Assembly: GCF_000737325.1 (NCBI RefSeq)
Contig: NZ_CP011125.1
Location: 6,262,001-6,326,000 of the forward strand
Length of the DNA: 64,000 bases
Source: Sandaracinus amylolyticus
GTDB lineage: Bacteria > Myxococcota_A > Polyangia > Polyangiales > Sandaracinaceae
Direction of reading: 5' to 3'
The notes beneath the pieces are model-generated. The model saw only the letters and a program-made list of their open reading frames with translations. It did not search any database and was not told where the DNA came from. A program made the translations under genes and the position numbers. The first letter of the stretch is position 1. Each line of letters starts with the position of its first letter. This document shows positions 43,827 through 51,456 of this stretch, piece by piece.

Positions 43827-46154
43827 TCAGGTGCGCCGGCGGCGGAGCGCGAGCACCACGCCGAGCACCAGCACGAGCACGAGCGGCGGCGATCCGCGCG
43901 ACACGCCGCACGCGCAGCCACCGCGCACGGTGCCGCCTCCGCTCGTGCCCGCGTCGCCGCGCGGGATCGTGCCGCCGTCGATCACCGGCACGTCGCACCG
44001 GAGCGACTCGTCGATCGCTCCGTCGCAGTCGTCGTCGGCGTCGTTGCAGATCTCGTCGGTCGCGTGCTCGTCGACCTCGCCGTCGCAGTCGTCGTCGCGC
44101 CCGTTGCACGACTCCATCTCGGCGCGGCACGCGTGGCCCGCGCTGAGGATCGTCGACCAGTAGCGCGGCTCGACCCAGCCGCCCGCGTCGGTGAGCTCGT
44201 CGAGCGTCACCGCCGCGCCGAAGCCCTCGCCGGTCGACGGATGGCAGCGCCAGCCCGCGCCGGCGCGCGCGCAGACGTCGTCGAGCCCGTCGCCGTCGAA
44301 GTCGGCGAGGCGCATCGTCTGGTAGTGGCGCGCCTGCGACCAGCCCGACTCGTCGCTCCACTCGGGCCCGGCGCGCTGCACGAACGCGCTGCCGTCCCAC
44401 GCGAAGCAGGTGACGCCCGCGTTGGCGCGCGCGCAGAGATCGTCGGCGCCGTCGCCGTCGATGTCGCCGACGCGCAGCGTCGCGTAGTTCGCGATGTCGT
44501 CCCAGCCGCTCTCGTCCGACATCGGATGCACGATCACCGGCTCGCCGAAGCCGCTCCCGGTGCCGCGCACGCAGCGCAGATCGGTCGAGCTGCGCGCGCA
44601 GAGATCACCGAGCCCGTCGCCGTCGAAGTCGACGAGGCGCAGCGTGCTCCAGTAGCGCATCGCGCCCCAGCCGCTCTCGTCGCTCCACCGCGGGCCCTCG
44701 ACGCGCGTGTCGAATCCGTCGCCGCTCGACAGCCAGCACTCGACGCCCGCCGCCGCGCGCGCGCAGACGTCGGCGCGACGATCGCCGTCGAGATCGCCCA
44801 TGCGGATCGTCCCGTAGTGCCGCGCCGCGCCCCACCCGCTCTCGTCGCTCCACCGCGGGCCCTCGATGCGGCGATCGAAGCGCGCTCCGTCGGAGAGCCA
44901 GCACCCGAAGCCGGCGCGATCGCGCGCGCAGAGATCGTCGCGACCATCGCCGTTCACGTCCGCGAGGCGCAGCGTCGTGTAGTACTGCGGCAGGCCCGAC
45001 GCGTTCTCGTCGGAGAGCCCGGCGAGCCACGTCGTGTGCCCGTCGAACCCGCTGCCGTTCGAGCGCGCGCAGAGCACGTCGCCGTCCGATCGCGCGCACA
45101 CGTCGGCGCGTCCGTCGCCGTTCACGTCGCCCATGCGCAGCGTCGCGTAGTTCGTCGGGTCGCTCCACCCGTTCACGTCGCTCCACGGGATCGGCGCCCA
45201 CTCGGCGCTCCAGCCGCTCGCGCTCGCGGGCCAGCAGCGCACGCCCGCGCCGCCGCGCGCACACAGGTCCGCGCGCCCGTCCGCATCGACGTCGGTGGAT
45301 CGCGGCGGCGCGTACGCCGAGGGCTGCTCGTTCAAGAGCTCGATCTCGCAGACGTCGTCCTCGTCGGCGGTGCCGTCGCAGTCGTCGTCGCGCCCGTTGC
45401 ACACGTCGGCGCTCGGCTGCGGCGCGTCGCACGCGCCCCAGCCGCCGCCCGAGCACGCCTCCGTCCCGCTGCCGCACGCGCTCGAGCACGCGCGCGTCAC
45501 GCCCTCGTCGACGCGACCGTCGCAGTCCTGATCGCGCCCGTCGCACGTCTCCGCGCTGGGCGCGCAATCGCACGTCGCGCCCGGCGTCTGCGGGTACGCG
45601 CGCTGCTCGGTCCACACCGAGACCGGCCCGCCGCACGCGCCGCGGAACGGATCGTCGGCGGGCGCGCCGGCGCGCGGGTGGTAGCCGAAGTGGAGGTGCG
45701 GTCCGGTGCTGCAGCCGCTCGACGCGGAGTGCCCGATCGTCTGCCCGCACGACACCGCGTCGCCGACGCGCACGCGCATGCCGCCGCTCTGCATGTGGCA
45801 GTAGAGCGTCTCGGAGCCGTCGGCGTGCCGCAGGCGCACCTGGTTGCCGCAGAGCCCGCCGCAGGGGCTGCAGTTGTAGCCGACGTCGGGACAGCCCGTC
45901 ATGACCGAGATGACCTGCCCCGCCGCCGCGGCGAGCACTGGCGTGCCCATCGGGATCCCGAAGTCCGTGCCGGTGTGTCCGTCGTAGGTGCGACCGCCGC
46001 AGACGTAGTCGGCCAAGCCGCCGCCCGGCCCGTTGGTGTCGAAGTGCGCGGTGATCGGCGCGCTCTCCGACGCGAACGGACGGCGGAAGCGCGCCTGCGC
46101 CGACGCGCTCGCGGGCACGAGCGCGACGAGCAGGAGAACGCCGAGCCGCCTCAT
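43827..46154 (-). CDS. Secreted M23 (LytM) peptidase with MopE and FG-GAP repeats, MYXO-CTERM-like tail
   Basis: 775 residues. Signal peptide LGVLLLVALVPASASA. M23 domain at 25-185 with HTGTDFGIPMGTPV and GPHLHFGYHPR supplying the zinc ligands. Two MopE-type motifs (CDGRDQDCDGRVDE, CNGRDDDCDGTADE) precede about seven FG-GAP/VCBS units with calcium-type DVNGDGRADVC loops. A second MopE pair follows, then GGCACG, a helix and RRRR. It should cut peptidoglycan cross-links outside the cell, useful for predation or remodelling. ATG 46154 overlaps the upstream gene's stop (ATGA). Confidence 0.88.
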   Translation of the reverse strand: MRRLGVLLLVALVPASASAQARFRRPFASESAPITAHFDTNGPGGGLADYVCGGRTYDGHTGTDFGIPMGTPVLAAAAGQVISVMTGCPDVGYNCSPCGGLCGNQVRLRHADGSETLYCHMQSGGMRVRVGDAVSCGQTIGHSASSGCSTGPHLHFGYHPRAGAPADDPFRGACGGPVSVWTEQRAYPQTPGATCDCAPSAETCDGRDQDCDGRVDEGVTRACSSACGSGTEACSGGGWGACDAPQPSADVCNGRDDDCDGTADEDDVCEIELLNEQPSAYAPPRSTDVDADGRADLCARGGAGVRCWPASASGWSAEWAPIPWSDVNGWSDPTNYATLRMGDVNGDGRADVCARSDGDVLCARSNGSGFDGHTTWLAGLSDENASGLPQYYTTLRLADVNGDGRDDLCARDRAGFGCWLSDGARFDRRIEGPRWSDESGWGAARHYGTIRMGDLDGDRRADVCARAAAGVECWLSSGDGFDTRVEGPRWSDESGWGAMRYWSTLRLVDFDGDGLGDLCARSSTDLRCVRGTGSGFGEPVIVHPMSDESGWDDIANYATLRVGDIDGDGADDLCARANAGVTCFAWDGSAFVQRAGPEWSDESGWSQARHYQTMRLADFDGDGLDDVCARAGAGWRCHPSTGEGFGAAVTLDELTDAGGWVEPRYWSTILSAGHACRAEMESCNGRDDDCDGEVDEHATDEICNDADDDCDGAIDESLRCDVPVIDGGTIPRGDAGTSGGGTVRGGCACGVSRGSPPLVLVLVLGVVLALRRRRT
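44020..45540 (-). repeat. Duplicated FG-GAP/MopE coding block, copy in the M23 gene
   Basis: Matches 46407-47927 at a constant offset of 2387 bp wherever I checked it (landmarks near 44101, 44801 and 45061), with few base changes and no visible indels. Downstream of the block (3' coding side), copy 2 has an extra MopE motif. Confidence 0.85.
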
Positions 46155-48646
46155 CGCCGCCGCGCCGCCCACAGGGCGATCGCGATCATCACGAGCGCGA
46201 TCGGCGAGCCGCCGCCGGCGCCGCCGGCGCTGCACCCGCCCGACACGCGCCCGTGCGCCGCCGTGCCGCCGTCGGGCGCGTCGCCGCGCACGCCGCCGTC
46301 ACCGCCGGTCGACGGCGGCTCGCACGAGAGGCCGTCGTCGACCTCGCCGTCGCAGTCGTCGTCGCGCTCGTTGCACGTCTCGTCGGTCGCGTGCTCGTCG
46401 ATCTCGCCGTCGCAGTCGTCGTCGACGTCGTTGCAGATCTCGTCGGTCGCGTGCTCGTCGATCTCGCCGTCGCAGTCGTCGTCGCGCCCGTTGCACGACT
46501 CCGTCTCGGCGCGGCACGCGTGGCCCGCGCTGAGGATCGTCGACCAGTAGCGCGGCTCGACCCAGCCGCCTGCGTCGGTGAGCTCGTCGAACGTCACCGC
46601 CGCGCCGAAGCCCTCGCCGGTCGACGGATGGCAGCGCCAGCCCGCGCCCGCGCGCGCGCACACGTCGTCGAGCCCGTCCCCGTCGAAGTCGGCGAGGCGC
46701 ATCGTCTGGTAGTGGCGCGCCTGCGACCAGCCCGACTCGTCGCTCCACTCGGGCCCGGCGCGGCGCGCGAACGCGCTGCCGTCCCACGCGAAGCAGACGA
46801 CGCCCGCGTTGGCGCGCGCACAGAGATCGTCGGCGCCGTCGCCGTCGAGATCGCCCACGCGCAGCGTCGCGTAGTTCGCGATGTCGCTCCAGCCGCTCTC
46901 GTCCGACATCGGATGGACGATCACCGGCTCGCCGAAGCCGCTCCCGGTGCCGCGCACGCAGCGCAGATCGGTCGAGCTGCGCGCGCACAGATCACCGAGC
47001 CCGTCGCCGTCGAAGTCGACGAGGCGCAGCGTGCTCCAGTAGCGCATCGCGCCCCAGCCGCTCTCGTCGCTCCACCGCGGGCCCTCGACGCGCGTGTCGA
47101 ATCCGTCGCCGCTCGATCGCCAGCACTCGACGCCCGCCGCCGCGCGCGCGCACACGTCGGCGCGCCGATCGCCGTCGAGGTCGCCCATGCGGATCGTCCC
47201 GTAGTGGCGCGCCGCGCCCCAGCCGCTCTCGTCGCTCCACCGCGGGCCCTCGATGCGGCGATCGAAGCGCGCTCCGTCGGAGAGCCAGCACCCGAAGCCG
47301 GCGCGATCGCGCGCGCAGAGATCGTCGCGACCATCGCCGTTCACGTCGGCGAGGCGCAGCGTCGTGTAGTAGCGCGGCTGGTTCCACGCGTTCTCGTCGG
47401 AGAGCCCGGCGCGCCACGTGGTGTGCGCGCCGAAGCCGGTGCCGCTCGACACCGCACAGAGCACGTCGGCGTTCGAGCGCGCGCACACGTCGGCGCGCCC
47501 GTCGCCGTTCACGTCGCCCATGCGCAACGTCGCGTAGTTCGTCACGTCGTTCCAGCCGCTCGCGTCGCTCCACGGGATCGCGGCCCAGGGCGCGCTCCAT
47601 CCGCTCGCGCTCGCGGTCCAGCAGCGCACGCCGCCGTAGCCGCGCGCGCAGAGGTCGGCGCGACCGTCGGCGTCGACGTCGGTCGAGCGCGGCGCCGCGT
47701 ACGCCGCGGGCTGCTCGTTCAGCAGCGCGACCTCGCAGAGATCGCCCTCGTCGGTGCGCGCGTCGCAGTCGTCGTCGCGGCCGTTGCACGACTCCGCGAC
47801 GGGCTGCGGCGCGTCGCACGCGCCCCATCCGCCGCCCGAGCACGCCTGGGTGCCCGCGCCGCACGCGCTCGAGCACGCGCGCGTCACGTTCTCGTCGGTG
47901 CGCCCGTCGCAGTCGTCGTCGCGCCCGTTGCACGACTCGGCGGCGGGCGTGCAGCGCGGGACGACCCAGAAGTCCGCGCCCATCTCGTTGAACACGTTGC
48001 GCGTGTTGTCGCGGTAGTGCGCGTAGCGCTGCGAGAAGCACGAGTAGCTCGGCGCGCAGCCGTTGTAGTAGTGGGTGACGGTGCGGATCCACGCGTCCCA
48101 GCGCCCGTTGCCGACGCGCACGCCGTTCATCCACGCGATCGCCTGGGCGCGGGTGTCGACGCCCGAGACGTACGCGCTGCGCACCACCATGCTCGCGACG
48201 AAGTCGACCGCCGCCTGGGTGTTCCCCGCGATGCTGAGGATGCGCGTGCCCTCGCGGCGCAGCGTGTCGTCGAACGTGCCGGCGTCGAACTGGAACATGC
48301 CGAGGCCGCCCTGGCGCGCCGAGCACGGTCCGTCGCCCGCGCCCGCCACGACGGGCCCGCCGCCGCAGTCGCTGCTGTTCGGGCCCTGACAGGCCCAGGT
48401 CAGCTCGCGCCAGCAATGCGACATCTGGGTCTCGGCGTCGGCGATGCCCGCGAGCAGCCAGCCCTGGGTCATGCCCGCGGCGTAGGCGGCGTCGCGGATC
48501 TGCCCGGCGCGCACGCGACGCTGCGCGGCGGTGAGCTCGGACGCGACGACGCCGACCTCGCCGTCGCTCATCGCCATCGGAGCGCGTGGCTCGTTGGTGC
48601 AGGCCGCGAGGAAGACGCAGAGGAGCGAGAGGGAGAGAGCGCGCAT
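46151..48646 (-). CDS. Lipoprotein with lysozyme/transglycosylase-like domain, MopE and FG-GAP repeats, MYXO-CTERM-like tail
   Basis: 831 residues. Lipobox LLCVFLAACTN. Residues 45-225 look like a transglycosylase domain: GIADAETQMSHCW with the candidate catalytic Glu, QGGLGMFQFDAGTFDD like the GLMQ motif, and a C-terminal HYYNGCAPSYSCFSQRYAHY. Then two MopE motifs, seven FG-GAP/VCBS units nearly identical to the next gene, and three MopE motifs. It ends GGCSAGG, a helix and RRR. It would cut the glycan strands while its partner cuts peptides. ATG 48646 fits the lipobox; a GTG lies 12 bases earlier. Confidence 0.8.
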   Translation of the reverse strand: MRALSLSLLCVFLAACTNEPRAPMAMSDGEVGVVASELTAAQRRVRAGQIRDAAYAAGMTQGWLLAGIADAETQMSHCWRELTWACQGPNSSDCGGGPVVAGAGDGPCSARQGGLGMFQFDAGTFDDTLRREGTRILSIAGNTQAAVDFVASMVVRSAYVSGVDTRAQAIAWMNGVRVGNGRWDAWIRTVTHYYNGCAPSYSCFSQRYAHYRDNTRNVFNEMGADFWVVPRCTPAAESCNGRDDDCDGRTDENVTRACSSACGAGTQACSGGGWGACDAPQPVAESCNGRDDDCDARTDEGDLCEVALLNEQPAAYAAPRSTDVDADGRADLCARGYGGVRCWTASASGWSAPWAAIPWSDASGWNDVTNYATLRMGDVNGDGRADVCARSNADVLCAVSSGTGFGAHTTWRAGLSDENAWNQPRYYTTLRLADVNGDGRDDLCARDRAGFGCWLSDGARFDRRIEGPRWSDESGWGAARHYGTIRMGDLDGDRRADVCARAAAGVECWRSSGDGFDTRVEGPRWSDESGWGAMRYWSTLRLVDFDGDGLGDLCARSSTDLRCVRGTGSGFGEPVIVHPMSDESGWSDIANYATLRVGDLDGDGADDLCARANAGVVCFAWDGSAFARRAGPEWSDESGWSQARHYQTMRLADFDGDGLDDVCARAGAGWRCHPSTGEGFGAAVTFDELTDAGGWVEPRYWSTILSAGHACRAETESCNGRDDDCDGEIDEHATDEICNDVDDDCDGEIDEHATDETCNERDDDCDGEVDDGLSCEPPSTGGDGGVRGDAPDGGTAAHGRVSGGCSAGGAGGGSPIALVMIAIALWAARRR
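46407..47927 (-). repeat. Duplicated FG-GAP/MopE coding block, copy in the transglycosylase-like gene
   Basis: Partner of 44020-45540, in tandem orientation, offset 2387 bp. It includes a local internal repeat of the MopE motif at about 46375-46490. Confidence 0.85.
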
Positions 48647-48980
48647 TCGAGCGCGCACTACTCAAGCGACGTGCCGGACGTGGAGCGGCGCGCGAGGATC
48701 GTGATGCGGCGTGGAGGTCGCGCGGGCGCGCGCGGATGCGACGAGGCGGCGCGCGCAGGCGGGCGGAGCGTCCGGGAGTTGATCGGACTGCGGACCGCAC
48801 GCCGCGGTGCGGACCGGGCCGCTCGATCACGCCGTGGGCTGGCTGCGCGCCTCCCATCGACGTCGCGCGAGGAACGCGTGAGGCGTCGTCCGCATGGGGC
48901 GACCCTATTCGAGGGCATCCGTCCCGGCTACGCCTCGCGCCGAACGCGCGCGCAGCCACTCGGGAACGGAGTCGCTGGAC

Positions 48981-49160
48981 AACAGATCTCTCTTGGCGAT
49001 CGCTAACGTTAGAGATTCGGAACAGATCTCTGTTGCCCAGCGGCGTCGTTCCGCCCTCGGCAACAGATCTCCGTTGCTCGGCGACGTCGTTACGCCCTCG
49101 GCAACAGATCTCCGTCGCTCAGCGACGTCGTTACGCCTTCGGCGACAGTCTCTGTCGGCG
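48981..49160. repeat. Five 40-41-bp tandem units starting AACAGATCTC
   Basis: Units start at 48981, 49021, 49062, 49103 and 49144. Each begins with an inverted repeat such as AACAGA-TC-TCTGTT and continues GC(C/T)C(A/G)GCG(A/G)CGTCGTT and GCCCTCGG. Unit 1 and unit 5 are diverged. There are no unique spacers, so it is not CRISPR. The bases 48647-48976 before it hold no supported gene. Confidence 0.75.
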
Positions 49161-49175
49161 CGGCGAGAACGAGAC

Positions 49176-49207
49176 CGCCGCGCCAACCGAGCTCGGTTGG
49201 CGCGGCG
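49176..49207. repeat. Perfect 32-bp palindrome
   Basis: CGCCGCGCCAACCGAG followed by its exact reverse complement, no loop. It sits between the 41-bp array and the 216-bp repeats. Could be a hairpin, dimer binding site or element end. Confidence 0.9.
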
Positions 49208-49287
49208 ACGACGTCAGCGTGCACGGCCCGCAAGGGCGCTTCCGGTGAGGCGATCTCGAGGACGCGCTCGTCGGCGCGCGGTGGTGC

Positions 49288-49721
49288 GATCTCGAGGACG
49301 ATCTGGGTGCTCACCGTGAGGCTTCGGTGTGCACGTTCGCGCAAGGGCGCGCTGGCGCGCGCTCGCGCTCACAGCTGTTTCGGTTGGGTCTCGGCACGCG
49401 GCCGCTCGTGGTGGGGTTGCTTCGCGAGCGCGCGATCTCGAGTCCCCGCGGATCCAGCTCGGGGGCGTGATCTCGAGGACGATCGCGTCGCTTTCGCGAG
49501 CGCGATCTCGAGGACGATCTGGGTGCTCACCGTGAGGCTTCGGTGTGCACGTTCGCGCAAGGGCGCGCTGGCGCGCGCTCGCGCTCACAGCTGTTTCGGT
49601 TGGGTCTCGGCGAGCGGGCCGCTCGTGGTGGGGTTGCTTCGCGAGCGCGCGATCTCGGTCCCCGCGGATCGTGCTCGGGGGCGTGATCTCGAGGACGCGC
49701 CTGAATCATCGACGCGCTCGC
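49288..49721 (+). repeat. Two ~216-bp direct repeats (copies A and B)
   Basis: A is 49288-49503 and B 49504-49721. Each opens with GATCTCGAGGACGATCTGGG and includes TGAGGCTTCGGTGTGCACG, CAAGGGCGCGCTGGCGCG, ACAGCTGTTTCGGTTGGGTC and TGGTGGGGTTGCTTCGCGAG. Copies C and D lie beyond the four-helix gene in the same orientation. A degenerate fragment is at 49215-49260. Open frames here are not conserved and are not called. Confidence 0.85.
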
Positions 49722-49740
49722 GATCTCGAGAACGCATCCC

Positions 49741-49875
49741 CGCTCTCTCTCCCCGCTCTCTCTCCCCGCTCTCTCTCCCCGCTCTCTCTCCCCGCTCTCT
49801 CTCTCCCCGCTCTCGCTCTCGCTCTCGCTCCCGCTCTCGCTCCCGCTCTCGCTCTCGCTCTCGTTCTCGTTCTCG
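49741..49875 (+). repeat. Pyrimidine-rich microsatellite
   Basis: Five copies of GCTCTCTCTCCCC (about 13 bp), then about 12 copies of GCTCTC/GCTCCC. It begins right after repeat B and ends at the terminator of the four-helix gene. Confidence 0.9.
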
Positions 49876-49876
49876 A

Positions 49877-49908
49877 ACGAGCCGGCGGCCTCGCGACCGC
49901 CGGCTCGT
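49877..49908 (-). terminator. Strong hairpin after the four-helix-bundle gene
   Basis: ACGAGCCGGCGG (49877-49888) pairs with 49897-49908, a perfect 12-bp stem with an 8-base loop, 5 bases after the stop. A purine-rich stretch follows rather than T residues. Confidence 0.6.
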
Positions 49909-49913
49909 CTCTC

Positions 49914-50228
49914 TCATCGCGTGCAGCGCACGAGCGTCCCGATGATCCGATCCAGCCGCGCGCGCATCGCGCCGTCCACGCGCGCGGCTCCGAGCGCCTC
50001 GATGACGTCCAGGCACGCGCTCACCTCGCGCGCGCTCCCGAGCGCTGTCAGGTTCCGCGCGCGACGGTGCCCGCCGCGCACCCCCGCGCCCTCCGCGACA
50101 TTGAGCGGCACGCTGATCGCGGCGCGCTCGAGCTGTCGCGCCAGCTCCGCGCTTCGCGTCCTCACCGCTTCGCCGAGCTGCGCTGCAGCGCGCACCAGCT
50201 CGACCGCGTCCGTGTAGATCCTGAGCAT
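49914..50228 (-). CDS. Four-helix-bundle protein (23S-IVS/Avd-like family)
   Basis: 104 residues of four predicted helices. AISVPLNVAEGAGVRGG matches the conserved S.P.NIAEG loop of the family found in 23S rRNA intervening sequences and in Avd, the accessory protein of diversity-generating retroelements. The N-terminal helix (YTDAVELVRAAAQLGEAV) and last helix (MRARLDRIIGTLVR) fit. The family is basic and may bind nucleic acid. No reverse transcriptase or rRNA is nearby. GGAG is 9 bases before the ATG. It sits alone inside a repeat island. Confidence 0.85.
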   Translation of the reverse strand: MLRIYTDAVELVRAAAQLGEAVRTRSAELARQLERAAISVPLNVAEGAGVRGGHRRARNLTALGSAREVSACLDVIEALGAARVDGAMRARLDRIIGTLVRCTR

Positions 50229-50520
50229 CGTCGTCTCCGCGCCCGGCTCGAGGTTCGACGCGCGTCAGTGCGCGCCGACCCGAGCTCGCGTGCGCAGCAC
50301 CTCCGCAGGCGCGCGCAGGCGGGGTCGGGGCTCGCGCAGCGACCGCGCAGCGAAATCGATGGCGAGCCGCTGTTCGCTCGCTGTCGATTTCGTGGAGCGG
50401 CGGGCCCGCAGGGCCCGGCCTCGACGCCGCCGAGCACGCCGGCACGCTCGAGAAGCCCGAGCGACCCGCTCCGGCCTCCCGGTGGCGTGCTGTCGAAGAC
50501 GCGCTCCCGCGCGGCTGCCG

Positions 50521-50672
50521 AGCGCGCGGGAGCGCGTGGGGGAGTGGGAGCGCGGGCGGGTGCGCGTGGGGAATGGGAGCGCGGGCGGGTGCGCGAGCGC
50601 GGGCGGGAGCGGGAGCGCGAGCGCGGGCGGGAGCGGGAGCGGGAGCGGGAGCGCGGGGCGGGAGCGGGAGGT
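50521..50672 (+). repeat. Purine-rich microsatellite
   Basis: Repeats of GGGAGC, GGGAGCGCGAGCGCGGGC and GCGGGCGGGTGCGCG. In strand composition it mirrors the pyrimidine tract on the other side of the four-helix gene. 50229-50520 has no supported gene. Confidence 0.85.
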
Positions 50673-50688
50673 GCTTCGCGGTCGGCGC

Positions 50689-51030
50689 GATCTCGAGGAC
50701 GCGCTCGTCGCTTTCGAGAGCGTGATCTCGAGAACGATCTGGGTGCCCACCGTGAGGCTTCGGCGTGCACGTTCGCGCAAGGGCGCGCTGGCGCGCGCTC
50801 GCGCTCACAGCTGTTTCGGTTGGGTCTCGGCGAGCGGGCCGCTCGTGGTGGGGTTGCTTCGCAAGCGCGCGATCTCGAGTCCCCGCAGATCGTGCTCGCG
50901 GGCGCGATCTCGCGGACATGCTCGTCGGCTTGCGGTGAGGTGATCTCGAGGACGATCTGGGTGCCCACCGTGAGGCTCGGCGTGCACGTTCACGCAAGGG
51001 CGCGCTGGCGCGCGCTGGCGCACTCGGATG
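50689..51030 (+). repeat. ~218-bp repeats, copy C and truncated copy D
   Basis: GATCTCGAGGACG at 50689 and a variant at 50724 open copy C (50724-50941); D starts at 50942 and fades out by about 51030. Sequence follows copies A and B closely, for example GTGAGGCTTCGGCGTGCACG and ACAGCTGTTTCGGTTGGGTC in C. Confidence 0.85.
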
Positions 51031-51075
51031 CTCACTGCGAGCGATCCGTGACCGCACGTCCGCGCGCCCTCCCCG

Positions 51076-51453
51076 ATCTCGCGCGACAGCGCGCACACGC
51101 GCGAAGCGCGGTGCTACACGCGAGCGTCCGGGCCGCGGCGAAGCGCGGACCGGTCGCGAGCCATCTCACCCCAAGCCAGCGAGACGGCAGAACCGCGGTA
51201 CCGGGCGGGGGGTGGAGGGGCCGGCGCCCTCGTGCGACGGGGGCCGCCGAGGCCGACCACAGACTGATCGAAGCATCGCGGCAGAGCGCGAAGCGCGCGC
51301 CGCGATGCGACCACCGCGTCCCGACGCTCGCGCCCTCTCATGACAGCAGCCCGGGAGCACACAGGGCGTCGGCCCCTCCACCCCCCGCCTCACGCCGAAG
51401 CCCCTCCGAACGTCTCCGAGGCGGCCCCTCCACCCCCCGCCTCACGCCGAAGC
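51076..51453 (-). repeat. Dispersed ~340-bp repeat, copy 2, just after the RCC1 gene
   Basis: Minus-strand match to 27268-27605. It starts 3 bases after the RCC1-gene stop with GCTTCGGCGTGAGGCGG. The first ~50 bp occur twice in tandem (51371-51403 and 51422-51454). The region to 51030 has no supported gene. Confidence 0.75.
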
Positions 51454-51456
51454 CTC

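Noticed and set aside
48658-48918. Short minus-strand ORF upstream of the transglycosylase-like gene
   Set aside because: Arg/Ser/Pro-rich product without motif, in a spacer with hairpins; composition is like shadow frames.
48981-49160. CRISPR array
   Set aside because: Units follow each other without unique spacers and no cas gene is present.
49914-50228. Diversity-generating retroelement
   Set aside because: The protein is Avd-like, but there is no reverse transcriptase, no template/variable repeat pair with adenine changes and no target gene nearby.
49914-50228. 23S rRNA intervening sequence
   Set aside because: No rRNA sequence flanks the gene.
49585-51096. Long open frames within the repeat island on both strands
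   Set aside because: They are made of repeat translations (the same Arg/Ser/Pro strings recur), have no domain, and exist because the repeats lack stops.
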